A DNA stretch of 38,424 nt from Crocinitomix sp. (GCA_013138735.1 WTCE01000130.1:1-38424); one strand, 5' to 3'. Positions 14,159 to 22,882 are shown, counted from the stretch's first letter. A program made the numbers and translations. Notes: generated from the sequence alone by a model not told the origin.

Positions 14159-16900
14159 ATGTCAGAAGAGAACCAAGAACCCGAAGAGCAACAACAATTC
14201 GACCCCAAGCGCAATGCTGGGGCTGAAATGGGGCACGACGATAACGGTGACCAAATCATTCCACTTTCTGGAATGTATAAGGATTGGTTTTTGGATTATG
14301 CTTCCTATGTAATTCTAGAAAGAGCCGTTCCTGCCTTAACAGATGGTTTTAAGCCGGTACAGCGTAGAATTCTTCATTCCATGAAGGAAATGGATGATGG
14401 GCGTTATAATAAAGTTGCCAATATCATTGGTAATACCATGAAATATCACCCGCACGGTGATGCTTCAATTGGTGACGCTTTGGTTCAGTTGGGACAAAAA
14501 GATTTATTGATTGACATGCAGGGGAACTGGGGTAATACCTTAACGGGTGATCGTGCAGCTGCCCCTCGATATATTGAGGCACGTTTGTCTAAGTTTGCAA
14601 ACCATGTCACGTTTAATGCGAAAACAACAAAATGGGCGCCATCTTATGATGGTAGAAATAACGAGCCGGTTTTATTACCAGTAAAGTTTCCATTGCTTTT
14701 AGCACAAGGTGCTGAAGGAATTGCGGTTGGTATGGCCTGCAAGATTTTACCACATAATTTTATAGAATTAATAGAAGCATCTATTGATATATTGCGTGGA
14801 AAAAAAACGAATATTTTACCCGATTTTCAGAATGGCGGAATGGCCGATTTTTCTGGCTATAATGATGGGTTAAGAGGAGGGAAAGTTAGAGTGCGTGCGA
14901 AGATTGAAAAGGTTGATTCTAAAACCTTGCGCATTGTTGAAATTCCGTTTGGAACGAATACCTCCACACTAATTGATTCTATTCTTAAAGCAAATGAAAA
15001 GGGAAAAATAAAAATTAAAAGGGTAGAGGATAACACCGCGGCGGAAGTAGAAATAATGATTTTTCTAGCGCCAGGGGTTTCACCAGATAAGTCAATTGAC
15101 GCCTTGTACGCATTCACCAATTGTGAAATGTCTATTTCGCCAAATAGTTCGGTGATTTTAGATAACAAACCGTATTTCCTTGGTGTCAATGAAATTTTAA
15201 AAATTAATACTGAAAATACAGTTCAATTATTGAAGCTTGAGCTGCAAATTCGTTTGGCTGAGCTATTAGAATCATGGCATTTTTCTTCGCTAGAAAAAAT
15301 CTTTATAGAAAATAAAATCTATATCGATTTTGATGGAAAAACCTATGAAGAAGCCATTGAAGTAACGCATAAATTATTAAAACCACACATCAAACATTTA
15401 AGACGTGCGGTAACAGATGATGATATAAAGCGTTTGCTTGAAATTAAAATGCGTCGAATTACCAAACACGATTCGGATAAAGCAGATAATTATATTACTT
15501 CTTTAGAAGAAGAAATGGAGCGCATCAAGTTTAATTTAGCAAACTTGACCGACTTTGCAATTGATTATTATAAAGACCTTAAAAAACGATATTCAAAAGG
15601 AAAAGAAAGAAAAACTGAGATTAAAATATTTGATACCATTTCTGCTAAAAAAGTAATTGTTGCCAATAAAAAACTATATGTTGACAAAGCAGAAGGATTT
15701 ATTGGTTGGGGATTGAAAAAAGAAGAATTCATTGCAGAATGTAGTGATATTGATGATGTAATCGTTTTCTTTAAAACAGGTAAAATGATGGTGACCAAAA
15801 TCAGCGATAAAAAATTCGTTGGTAAAGGCATTGTTTATTGCGGAATCTGGAAAAAGGGAGACATAAGAACAATCTATCATCTAATTTATAGAGATGGGCC
15901 CGAAGGTAATGCCACTTATATGAAGCGTTTTGCCGTGAAAAGCATAACACGAGATAAGGAATATCCAATTACCAAAGGAACTAAAGGAAGTAAGATGTAT
16001 TATTTCTCTGTTCATCCAAATGGCGAGCGTGAAATAGTAAATGTACAATTAAGACCAAGACCGCATTTAAAACGAGTTCGTTTTGATATTGATTTTGGTG
16101 ATTTGCTAATTAAAGGAAGAGCTTCTGGTGGAAATAGAGTAAGCAAAGAAATAATTTCGAAAATTATTCAAAAGGAAGTTGGGGAATCAACATTAGCCGC
16201 ACGTAAAATATGGTGGGATCCTGTTGTAAGTCGTTTGAATGTAGATGATCGTGGAACATTGTTGGGAAGCTTTAAAGGAGACGATAAGTTGTTAACGCTT
16301 TATGCTTCAGGTGAATTACGTTTAACCAATTTTGATATTTCAAATCGTTTTTCAGATGATTTAGTTCACATTGAAAAATGGCACCCAGATCATTCTATTA
16401 GTGCAGTATACTATGATGGCGATAGGGATTTGTATTTTGTAAAACGTTTTTTAATCGACATTAGGTCTGATAAAAAAGCATTGTTCATTTCAGAGTCTGA
16501 GAATTCACGATTAGAAGTTGTTTCAACTGCCTATGAACCAAAAATCAAACTGATTTATAATAAACGTTTGAAAGAAACAAAAAATCTGCCGGACAAAATA
16601 ATTGACTTGAATAGCTTCATTGATATTAAAGGAATGAAGTCACAAGGAAATCAATTAACCAAACTAAAGGTAAAGGAGATAGAATTGAACCATGCAATAG
16701 CTGGGGATATTCCATGGCCAGAACCAGAGGTTGAAGAAGTTGAGGCTGTTGAAGTAGTGGATGCAGCTACTGAAGAAGAGGCAAAGTCAACAGAGGATGA
16801 CAAAGCTATTGAGGTTGAATGGGACCTTACCAAAGACAAGAAGGATAAACCAAATCCAATAAAAGAAGAAGATGATGACAGCCAAGGCTCACTTTTTTAA
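14159..16900 (+). CDS. parC: DNA topoisomerase IV subunit A
   Basis: 913 residues. It is the DNA-cleaving subunit of topoisomerase IV and partner of ParE. The N-terminal winged-helix region contains SYVILERAVPALTDGFKPVQRRIL and the active-site tyrosine in AAAPRYIEARL (Tyr138). HPHGDASIGDALV carries the QRDR-type helix next to it. The long C-terminal part (from about 520) is a DNA-wrapping beta-pinwheel-like region with repeated strands, ending in an acidic tail (EEVEAVEVVDAATEEEA...DDDSQGSLF). The length fits Bacteroidota ParC. The stop overlaps the next gene by about 29 bases (16872-16900), so the downstream lipoprotein is probably co-translated. The start ATG is right after a good -7 box. 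Confidence 0.94.
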   Translation: MSEENQEPEEQQQFDPKRNAGAEMGHDDNGDQIIPLSGMYKDWFLDYASYVILERAVPALTDGFKPVQRRILHSMKEMDDGRYNKVANIIGNTMKYHPHGDASIGDALVQLGQKDLLIDMQGNWGNTLTGDRAAAPRYIEARLSKFANHVTFNAKTTKWAPSYDGRNNEPVLLPVKFPLLLAQGAEGIAVGMACKILPHNFIELIEASIDILRGKKTNILPDFQNGGMADFSGYNDGLRGGKVRVRAKIEKVDSKTLRIVEIPFGTNTSTLIDSILKANEKGKIKIKRVEDNTAAEVEIMIFLAPGVSPDKSIDALYAFTNCEMSISPNSSVILDNKPYFLGVNEILKINTENTVQLLKLELQIRLAELLESWHFSSLEKIFIENKIYIDFDGKTYEEAIEVTHKLLKPHIKHLRRAVTDDDIKRLLEIKMRRITKHDSDKADNYITSLEEEMERIKFNLANLTDFAIDYYKDLKKRYSKGKERKTEIKIFDTISAKKVIVANKKLYVDKAEGFIGWGLKKEEFIAECSDIDDVIVFFKTGKMMVTKISDKKFVGKGIVYCGIWKKGDIRTIYHLIYRDGPEGNATYMKRFAVKSITRDKEYPITKGTKGSKMYYFSVHPNGEREIVNVQLRPRPHLKRVRFDIDFGDLLIKGRASGGNRVSKEIISKIIQKEVGESTLAARKIWWDPVVSRLNVDDRGTLLGSFKGDDKLLTLYASGELRLTNFDISNRFSDDLVHIEKWHPDHSISAVYYDGDRDLYFVKRFLIDIRSDKKALFISESENSRLEVVSTAYEPKIKLIYNKRLKETKNLPDKIIDLNSFIDIKGMKSQGNQLTKLKVKEIELNHAIAGDIPWPEPEVEEVEAVEVVDAATEEEAKSTEDDKAIEVEWDLTKDKKDKPNPIKEEDDDSQGSLF

Positions 16901-17933
16901 TTACTTTGCTTTATTCGTGTTATTTGCTGGTTTCATGAGTGCTTGTGCACCATCAAATCAGGCAATCTCTTATAAAACTCAATTCAAAGGTACTTCCGCG
17001 AATGGTGCGCATGCACGAGCACTTTTTGTAGGCGACTTATACATAATTGCTGCTGGACAAAATGGAAACATGGGTGTTCATATCTTGGATACCGCATTCA
17101 ATAGACCTCATATTCAAGATTCTATTCCTGGTATAGAAGATTTTCGTGATGTACGTTTAAATGCAGATGGTAATTGTTTGCTAATGAACTCAGGCGAAAA
17201 CGGAATGATATACGGCATTTCTCGTGGTTCATTTAGACGAGTTTTATATGATACCGCAGGCGTTTTCTTTGATGGTATGGCTTTTTGGAATGATAGAAAC
17301 GGAATTGTTTTTGGAGATCCCATCAACGGGAAATTCTTTTTGGCTAAAACAGAAACTGCTGGAGCATTATGGGAACCTATAACACCTAATTCAATGCCAA
17401 ATGCCTTGGAGAATGAAGCTGGGTTTGCCGCAAGTGGAACTAGTATTCAAGCCGTGGGTGATTCAACAGTTTATTTTGGAACAGGAATGGGAGCTAGCTC
17501 ACGTTTATTTTGTAGTTATGATCAAGGCGAAAACTGGATTGTTAAAAACACACCAATGCGAGCGGGTGATTCTTACGGGATTTACGCCATGTACTTTTGG
17601 ACACAAAACGAAGGTATAATAGTAGGGGGCAGCTATAAAGATTCTACCTATAAAAAAGATATTTGCCAATACACCAACAATGGTGGCGATTCATGGCAAG
17701 TACGCACCAATGGACTTTTAGGATATTGTTCTTCCATTCATGGTACGGCAAATGGTGAGTTTATTGTTGCCACGGGACGCATGGGAACATTCTACACAAC
17801 TAACAAAGGTCAAACTTGGGATGTTTTAGTCGACCGCGCGTATTATTCGTGCTTTGTAACAGATGAGAGAGTGGCATTATTGGGCCGTAATGGAACAATG
17901 GAAATTTTAAATTATACCTTAATAAAGAACTAG
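16872..17933 (+). CDS. beta-propeller lipoprotein (BNR/YCF48-like)
   Basis: 353 residues; the start can be either of two adjacent ATGs at 16872/16875. Lipobox in FAGFMSAC (Cys near 25). The mature protein has repeated W/F-G-x-D-P and S-x-D-x-G-x-x-W motifs: FWNDRNGIVFGDP, YDQGENWIV, TNNGGDSWQV and TNKGQTWDV. These Asp-box (BNR) and YCF48-type blades indicate a seven-bladed propeller, found in sialidase-like and photosystem-assembly-like proteins. No catalytic residues can be assigned, so I call it a surface propeller of unknown ligand. Its start lies inside parC's last codons, a coupling seen in some Flavobacteriia. Confidence 0.85.
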   Translation: MMTAKAHFFNYFALFVLFAGFMSACAPSNQAISYKTQFKGTSANGAHARALFVGDLYIIAAGQNGNMGVHILDTAFNRPHIQDSIPGIEDFRDVRLNADGNCLLMNSGENGMIYGISRGSFRRVLYDTAGVFFDGMAFWNDRNGIVFGDPINGKFFLAKTETAGALWEPITPNSMPNALENEAGFAASGTSIQAVGDSTVYFGTGMGASSRLFCSYDQGENWIVKNTPMRAGDSYGIYAMYFWTQNEGIIVGGSYKDSTYKKDICQYTNNGGDSWQVRTNGLLGYCSSIHGTANGEFIVATGRMGTFYTTNKGQTWDVLVDRAYYSCFVTDERVALLGRNGTMEILNYTLIKN

Positions 17934-17947
17934 GCATGGAATTTGTC

Positions 17948-17979
17948 TTTATTTTAAATCCGTATGAATTTAAAATAAA
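17948..17979. repeat. AT-only 12-bp inverted repeat
   Basis: TTTATTTTAAAT (17948-17959), loop CCGTATGA, ATTTAAAATAAA (17968-17979): a perfect hairpin 15 bases after the propeller gene stop. It may act as a weak terminator. It would fall inside the N-terminus of the next gene if the upstream ATG at 17936 were used, which is one reason I prefer the later start. Confidence 0.6.
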
Positions 17980-18010
17980 ATGGCTAATTTCAACGTTAAT
18001 TAAGAATATC

Positions 18011-18757
18011 GTGTTTAAATCAATAAATATTAAAGGAATTTCAATTCTACTGGCTTTATTCTCAGTTGTGGGATTTGCCTATGGTCAACATGACTTTCAA
18101 GTATCTTGGAATGCATATACCACGGGTGAAACTATTGAGGAAGACCCTTTTAATGGCAGTTTTACAGTTAGTAATGTGGGTGAGTCAACTATAAATGCAG
18201 GAGATACTATTTGGTATGGTTACTTCATTAATGACGCAATCTATGATATTGCCTTAAATTCTGATGCCGTTTCTGGCGAGGTTTTAGAAGAAGATTTTGA
18301 ACCCGGTGGCGAAATTGTAATTATCAATAACTTTTGGTGGCCATTATTTGGTTCAGGTATAACAGTAGAAATGTGTGCCGTTGTTTATGGTGTTGGATAC
18401 GAATCCTATACAGGTGAATTCTACACAGGAGATGATGTTGATTCTAATAATACGGATTGCGTATCAGCAATTTTACCTGAATATGTTGTAGGGATTAGTG
18501 AAGAGAATGAGGGTGCTGATATTTCAATTAGCTTTTCAAACCAAAAAGCATTCATCTTCAATAAAACGCTATTGCAGGAAGAAACTGCAAGATTGGAAAT
18601 TTACTCCATTACAGGTAAATTGCTTTATACTGAATTGATCAATATGAACTGGGGCACAACTCAGATCGATTTACCCACTTTAAATAATGGCATCTATATT
18701 GGTCGCCTTATTTCAGAGGAAGTCCAGATTAGCGAAAAATTTGTAATCAATCAGTAG
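18011..18757 (+). CDS. T9SS-exported protein, paralog 1
   Basis: 248 residues from a GTG at 18011, which puts a clean signal peptide at the start (ISILLALFSVVGFAYGQ). An ATG at 17936 would add 25 residues but includes a hairpin and non-signal-like sequence. The middle has paired-strand motifs shared with the next gene: F..SWNAYTTGETIEEDPFNG, then VSNVGES...GDTIWYGYFIND.A, and VEMCAVVYGVGYE...SNNTDCVS. The C-terminus is a type A T9SS sorting domain (TARLEIYSITGKLLYTELINM...LNNGIYIGRLIS...KFVINQ). It is thus secreted through the outer membrane by type IX secretion. Function unknown. Confidence 0.75.
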   Translation: MFKSINIKGISILLALFSVVGFAYGQHDFQVSWNAYTTGETIEEDPFNGSFTVSNVGESTINAGDTIWYGYFINDAIYDIALNSDAVSGEVLEEDFEPGGEIVIINNFWWPLFGSGITVEMCAVVYGVGYESYTGEFYTGDDVDSNNTDCVSAILPEYVVGISEENEGADISISFSNQKAFIFNKTLLQEETARLEIYSITGKLLYTELINMNWGTTQIDLPTLNNGIYIGRLISEEVQISEKFVINQ

Positions 18758-18924
18758 TCTTAAGCAATACACAAACCTTCAAAAATTCATCCATTATTTG
18801 AATTCAATCGCATTTTTGGATTTTAAACAGGCAATTGTTGAAAATTAACACCTGTTTCAAGCGCTTTTTAACAACTTAAAACGCTAATTGTTCATTTACG
18901 AACAAAGTCTTAGTTTTTTTTTCT

Positions 18925-18932
18925 TACATTTG
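18925..18932 (+). promoter_or_regulatory. -7 box of T9SS paralog 2
   Basis: TACATTTG matches TANNTTTG exactly and predicts a leader of about 22 AT-only bases before the ATG at 18960. Clear -33 element not found. Confidence 0.5.
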
Positions 18933-18959
18933 ACTAATATAAATTTAATAAAGAAAAAT

Positions 18960-19679
18960 ATGAAAAAAATTTACACTTTGATTGCCATTATGGCTTTTAC
19001 ATTTAGCGCTTCAGCTCAGTTTGACCTGTCTTGCGAATTTGCTGCTTACACTGCTGGTTCTACAGTAGATGACGATCCTATGGACGGAACTATCGTAATT
19101 ACTAACGAAGGTGGTGATATTCCAATTGGAGATACATTAACATTCGGATTCATTATTGATGGTGATGCTTATTCTTTAGCTTTAGATGCTGGTTTCTACA
19201 ACTTTTTCGTAACTGAAGAAACATTCGTTTCTGGTACTACTTTATCTTTCGGTTCTGATGCTTTAGCTTGGGCTGCATTAGGAATTGATGTTGAGATTTG
19301 TGCTACAGCTTACGGAGTAGGTGCATTAGCAGTTCCAGATTTTACTGGTGACTCTGATCCATCTGACAACAGTCAATGTATCACTTATGAGCTTCCTGAT
19401 GCTCCAATCGACGATACTGGTATCGAAGATTTGAACTTAGTTTTATCTAACGTTTATGTTGCTGCTGGTCAGTTAATGATCGTTAACGAAGGAGCTAATG
19501 ATGACGTTCAAGCGAACTTAAACATTGTTAACATGAATGGACAAACTGTTCAAACTGAAAACTTTGCTTTAGCAACTGGAACTTCAATCGTTGAATTAAA
19601 CAACCTTTCTGCTGGTATCTACATTGTAGCTATCGAAGTTGAAGGTGCTGTTATCACAAGAAAAATTTCTATTCAGTAG
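18960..19679 (+). CDS. T9SS-exported protein, paralog 2
   Basis: 239 residues from the ATG at 18960. The start at 18888 would add a non-signal N-terminus. Signal peptide KKIYTLIAIMAFTFSASAQ. The core is homologous to the previous gene: CEFAAYTAGSTVDDDPMDG, VITNEGGDIPIGDTLTFGFIIDGDAYSLALDA and VEICATAYGVGA...SDNSQCITYELPD. The C-terminus is a type A sorting domain (VQANLNIVNMNGQTVQTENF...LSAGIYIVAIEV...KISIQ). Codon usage looks optimised, it has its own -7 box, and a strong terminator follows it, so it is probably highly expressed. Role unknown; likely an abundant secreted or surface protein. Confidence 0.85.
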   Translation: MKKIYTLIAIMAFTFSASAQFDLSCEFAAYTAGSTVDDDPMDGTIVITNEGGDIPIGDTLTFGFIIDGDAYSLALDAGFYNFFVTEETFVSGTTLSFGSDALAWAALGIDVEICATAYGVGALAVPDFTGDSDPSDNSQCITYELPDAPIDDTGIEDLNLVLSNVYVAAGQLMIVNEGANDDVQANLNIVNMNGQTVQTENFALATGTSIVELNNLSAGIYIVAIEVEGAVITRKISIQ

Positions 19680-19699
19680 TAACTGAGTAACTAATTATT

Positions 19700-19737
19700 A
19701 AAAAGCCCTCTTGGATTTTCCAAGGGGGCTTTTTTTA
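19700..19737 (+). terminator. Rho-independent terminator
   Basis: AAAAAGCCCTCTTGG, loop ATTTT, CCAAGGGGGCTTTTT then more T: a 15-bp stem with one G-T pair and a T-run. It starts 20 bases after the stop of T9SS paralog 2. The strongest terminator in the window. Confidence 0.9.
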
Positions 19738-19817
19738 TGGAAAAAAATAACACCTTAGTTCTTTAACCTAAACTAAGTACAGTGTTAAGTAACCAGACAC
19801 TAACGATACGAGAACTC

Positions 19818-20263
19818 ATGGAAATCACGCTAAAAGTGGCCAACAAAACTTTAATAAAAAAGAACCTTCGCATTTATTTCGGAATACTATTCTTAGTAGT
19901 AGGTTTACTGGTTTGGGCTACAGTTGCAGCGTGGTTTACGAAAGATGATACCACCAATAAAATTATTGCTTATTCAATTTTTGGGATAATCCATTTTGGG
20001 TTTATCATTTATAATTTGAGGTTTAGTATTAAAGAAAAAGTAATAGTTGTGAAAGACGGAATCCAAACAGAACAGTTTAATTTCATTCCTTATTCAGACA
20101 TTGTTAGCTATACACCTTAAAATTCACAAAATGGACAGCCACTATTGTAATTAAGTGCCGTTCAGGTCAAGAAATCGCCTTCGCACGAGCCAACGGAGTA
20201 AGTGCTGATGATTTTATTGCATTTGGAAATTATATTAAGGAAAATTCCTCAATAAAGAACTAG
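19818..20263 (+). pseudogene. frameshifted membrane protein with PH-like C-terminus
   Basis: From the ATG at 19818 the first frame encodes two membrane segments (IYFGILFLVVGLLVWATVAAWF and a second near IIAYSIFGIIHFGFIIY) and a strand-rich part (KVIVVKDGIQTEQFNFIPYSDIVSYT), then stops at 20118-20120. The -1 frame continues KFTKWTATIVIKCRSGQEIAFARANGVSADDFIAFGNYI to a TAG at 20261-20263. The two parts together (~148 residues) look like one YcxB/PH-domain-type protein. The join needs one base lost or two gained near 20111-20117. It is a sequence error or a real mutation. The second part's stop overlaps the stop of the convergent gene in a CTAG, as if both ends were real. Confidence 0.6.
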
Positions 20264-20871
20264 ACAAGATCACTATCTAATAAATCATCATTATTATAGG
20301 CTTGTCCGTCCTCAAATTGAATGTCATAATCCGTCAACATCTTGCCATCTACTTCCTTCTTAACAATTGTTGTTTTGAATGACGTTTTCATTTTATAAGG
20401 TAGAAAAAGTCCTAAAAAGACAATGGTACCCACTAAACTTAAGACAATAATGCCGGTTATATCCATTTCCATTTTACCAATGCCGCGAAATGTGAATAAT
20501 AAAATAATGATGGAAGTTGTTTTTAAAAGCTCTAATTTATATTTGAGCGCTCCATAAATACCCAGTCCCGGCAGGACCAAAGAAAGTAAGACAGCTATTA
20601 AAATAACCAAAGGAGCTACTTTTTGTTCTAATAGTACAAATACCCCCAAAACTCGAATTAATACAGTAACACCTGTTAATGCAATATAAATTGTCAGCCA
20701 AATTTGCCATTTAGAGCGCACTGCTACTGAAGGAGTTTCGCCTAAATGTTCCGCAATTGTTTTATTAAACGCAGGGCGAGTTGTTTTTAATTCTTCATAA
20801 ACCGACTGATGCGTTCTGCCGTTCTTGATGATTTCTTGATATCCCTTTTTCTTTATTTCTCTCTTAGTCAC
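20260..20871 (-). CDS. multi-pass membrane protein
   Basis: 203 residues with GTG start (20869-20871); no in-frame ATG nearby. The N-terminus is cytoplasmic and basic (TKREIKKKGYQEIIKNGRTHQSVYEELK), followed by four membrane stretches between about 55 and 160 (IWLTIYIALTGVTVLIRVLGVF, LVILIAVLLSLVLPGLGIYGAL, TSIIILLFTF, IVLSLVGTIVFLGLFLPY) and an acidic tail. No family recognised. Converges on the frameshifted membrane gene with overlapping stops. Confidence 0.75.
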   Translation of the reverse strand: MTKREIKKKGYQEIIKNGRTHQSVYEELKTTRPAFNKTIAEHLGETPSVAVRSKWQIWLTIYIALTGVTVLIRVLGVFVLLEQKVAPLVILIAVLLSLVLPGLGIYGALKYKLELLKTTSIIILLFTFRGIGKMEMDITGIIVLSLVGTIVFLGLFLPYKMKTSFKTTIVKKEVDGKMLTDYDIQFEDGQAYNNDDLLDSDLV

Positions 20872-20951
20872 AATAAATGTTTCGGTAAAACTAATTAAAT
20901 AACAAGTCGTACGAGTATTCTTAGTTCATCTTTCCTATTTTTACAAGAATA

Positions 20952-21410
20952 GTGATAAAGAATTTAAATTTATTGACCTTAATAGGGCTTGTCTTATGTT
21001 TGATTTTCCCAATGTTTGAATTGGAATATGAATATTTACATGGCAATGATAAACCCTTTTATTCCTTAGGATTCGGCAATATTGACATGGTTACGCATAG
21101 GATGCTTGGCATAAAATGGATCAAAGGATATGATCTTGCAATGTTCCTTCTTCCTTTGATAATTCTTGTACAATTGTTGATTGTCGCAAAAAAAATAAAA
21201 GCGTTTCAAAAAATAGGTGATTATTTAGACCATATTAGAACCTATTATGTTATTATAGTAGCAGTAGCTATTAATTTATTTCTGATTGATTTGAGTTACC
21301 CAAAACATCATGTGACATTTTATTTACGAGTGGGTGCATATATATACTTTAGCTTAATCTGTTTGAATGTTATTGCTAGACTTTATAAAAAAGTAAAAAA
21401 TAAAGCGTGA
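20952..21410 (+). CDS. small membrane protein, paralog A
   Basis: 152 residues, GTG start at 20952. Four membrane-spanning segments (LLTLIGLVLCLIFPMF, LAMFLLPLIILVQLLIV, YYVIIVAVAINLFLI, YIYFSLICLNVIARL) separated by charged loops. The topology and conserved order, including the ELEYEY/EVKYRY loop after TM1, FY.WFGAYI in TM4 and the DHIRTYY/NHYRTYV motif before TM3, match the next gene. The pair are tandem duplicates. Function unknown; possibly an energy-coupling or sensory subunit, which is speculation. Confidence 0.75.
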   Translation: MIKNLNLLTLIGLVLCLIFPMFELEYEYLHGNDKPFYSLGFGNIDMVTHRMLGIKWIKGYDLAMFLLPLIILVQLLIVAKKIKAFQKIGDYLDHIRTYYVIIVAVAINLFLIDLSYPKHHVTFYLRVGAYIYFSLICLNVIARLYKKVKNKA

Positions 21411-21466
21411 GGAGATCTATGAAAACAATTTCTTCAGATCTTTCTATTTTAGATTTATCTTAAACT

Positions 21467-21967
21467 GTGCTTAAAAAATTAGATAAAATAACGTTTGTTG
21501 GATTTGTGCTATGCCTTGCAATACCTATAGTGGAGGTGAAGTATCGGTACCGCCATTCAAATGGTTATTCCGGGCCAAATGATCAGGGAATAGGGATTGA
21601 TCTTTGGAATAGTTTCACAGAACATTGGGATGACATTAATTTTCTCTTTGGTTTTCATCCAGAGGTTATAGTTATACCATTAGCTATTGTAATTCAGGGA
21701 ATTATACTATTGAAAAACAAAGCGCCACTCCAAAAAGTTGGAATTTTTTTAAACCATTACAGAACTTATGTATTTTTGCTAATTGCTATTGGCATTAATT
21801 TGTATTTGATCGCAGATGCTTACACACACCATGTCACAAAATTTTATTTTTGGTTTGGTGCATACATATTCTTCGGATTAATCGTTATTAACGTCATTGT
21901 TAAACTAGCAATGCACATTTATGCTAAAAAAGAGGAACCCGCTGCTACTCTAAATAATCAATTCTAA
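21467..21967 (+). CDS. small membrane protein, paralog B
   Basis: 166 residues, GTG start at 21467, 56 bases after the previous stop. Same four-segment layout as its neighbour: KITFVGFVLCLAIPIVEVKYRYRHS, a middle TM (VIVIPLAIVIQGIILL), FLLIAIGINLYLIADAY and KFYFWFGAYIFFGLIVINVIVKL. Ends in a short cytoplasmic KKEEPAATLNNQF. Overall identity to paralog A is low but the motif order is kept, so an old duplication. Role unknown. Confidence 0.75.
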   Translation: MLKKLDKITFVGFVLCLAIPIVEVKYRYRHSNGYSGPNDQGIGIDLWNSFTEHWDDINFLFGFHPEVIVIPLAIVIQGIILLKNKAPLQKVGIFLNHYRTYVFLLIAIGINLYLIADAYTHHVTKFYFWFGAYIFFGLIVINVIVKLAMHIYAKKEEPAATLNNQF

Positions 21968-21984
21968 ACTTGAAAATATAAAAA

Positions 21985-22506
21985 ATGAAAATTCTGACCA
22001 AACTCACGTTCATAGCACTTACTTTAATCATGGTGTCATGTGGCGGCAATGAATTCAACACTTTTACAGATAATGAAAATGGTTTCCAAATTGATTATCC
22101 CATTGATTGGGACACCACCAATATGGATGCGCGCATGTCATTTATGGCCCGTGAAGATTTTAAAGATTCAACCGACATGTTTGGTGAAGGGTTTAGCGTT
22201 TCGGTTTTCGACAATCAAGGTGTTTCCTTACAATCTATTGTAGACGAGAATGTTAAGATGACAAATTTGTATTTTGATAATCCAGAAATTAAAGAAGAGA
22301 AATTTACGAATGAAAACGGAATTGATTGTATTGAAATAGACGTGACTTACGAAACGAGTGGTCTAAATTTGAATAATACGGCAGTATTCATTAGCAATAA
22401 TAATTTATTGTACACCGTAACATTGAGCGCCGAAAAGCACCAAAAAGAGGCTTATCAAACGCTTTTTGATGAAATTATCAATAGTTTTAATTGGACTGAA
22501 AAATAG
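21985..22506 (+). CDS. PsbP-like lipoprotein
   Basis: 173 residues. Lipobox LIMVSCGG (Cys near 19). The mature domain has the PsbP/DUF1795 strand pattern: FTDNENGFQIDYPIDW near residue 29, SVSVFDNQGVSLQSI, and a C-terminal NNLLYTVTLSAEK...YQTLFDEIINSF. PsbP-type folds occur in many bacterial lipoproteins and usually act in small-molecule or protein binding at the membrane. The gene lies 17 bases after paralog B and 4 bases before the cupin gene, so the run 20952-22882 is likely one operon. Confidence 0.75.
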   Translation: MKILTKLTFIALTLIMVSCGGNEFNTFTDNENGFQIDYPIDWDTTNMDARMSFMAREDFKDSTDMFGEGFSVSVFDNQGVSLQSIVDENVKMTNLYFDNPEIKEEKFTNENGIDCIEIDVTYETSGLNLNNTAVFISNNNLLYTVTLSAEKHQKEAYQTLFDEIINSFNWTEK

Positions 22507-22510
22507 GCTC

Positions 22511-22882
22511 ATGGGAATTGAAAAAATTAATATTGCAGACAAATTTTCTTTGTTTTCAGAGCATTGGAGCCCGAAAATAGTAGGAGACTTAAATCAACAA
22601 CAAGTAAAGTTGGCCAAACTAAAAGGCGATTTTGTGATGCACAAGCATGACAATGAAGACGAGCTTTTTTTAGTGATTGAAGGCACCCTTTTTATAGAAT
22701 TAGAAGAGAAAACACTCGAATTAAATGCAGGCGAATTTGTGATCATACCAAAAGGAGTAAATCACAAACCCTATGCGCCAGAAAAGGTAAAGGTGCTTTT
22801 GTTTGAACCCGCCAGTACGCTTAACACAGGAGAAGTAACAAATCATTTAACCAAAAACAATTTGGACCGCCTTGACAAATAA
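22511..22882 (+). CDS. cupin-domain protein
   Basis: 123 residues from the ATG at 22511. A small single-domain cupin: the metal-site motif H-K-H...E appears as FVMHKHDNEDELFLVIEG (about residues 36-53), and the second motif region is AGEFVIIPKGVNHKPYAPE (about 73-91), with the last His. Such small cupins bind a metal or small ligand; some are isomerases, others are ligand sensors. It has no signal peptide. It sits 4 bases after the PsbP-like lipoprotein gene, implying co-translation. The exact reaction cannot be inferred. Confidence 0.85.
   Translation: MGIEKINIADKFSLFSEHWSPKIVGDLNQQQVKLAKLKGDFVMHKHDNEDELFLVIEGTLFIELEEKTLELNAGEFVIIPKGVNHKPYAPEKVKVLLFEPASTLNTGEVTNHLTKNNLDRLDK

Noticed and set aside
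17936-18010. ATG start of T9SS paralog 1 giving 25 extra residues
   Set aside because: It would precede the signal peptide with an unusual N-terminus and includes a perfect hairpin.
18825-18857. Inverted repeat AAACAGG...CCTGTTT as an operator of T9SS paralog 2
   Set aside because: Only a 7-bp arm with a long loop; it lies about 70 bases upstream of the -7 box and has no second support.
21413-21441. Two AGATCT palindromes between membrane paralogs A and B as a terminator
   Set aside because: The arms do not pair beyond the 6-base sites and the stem is short.
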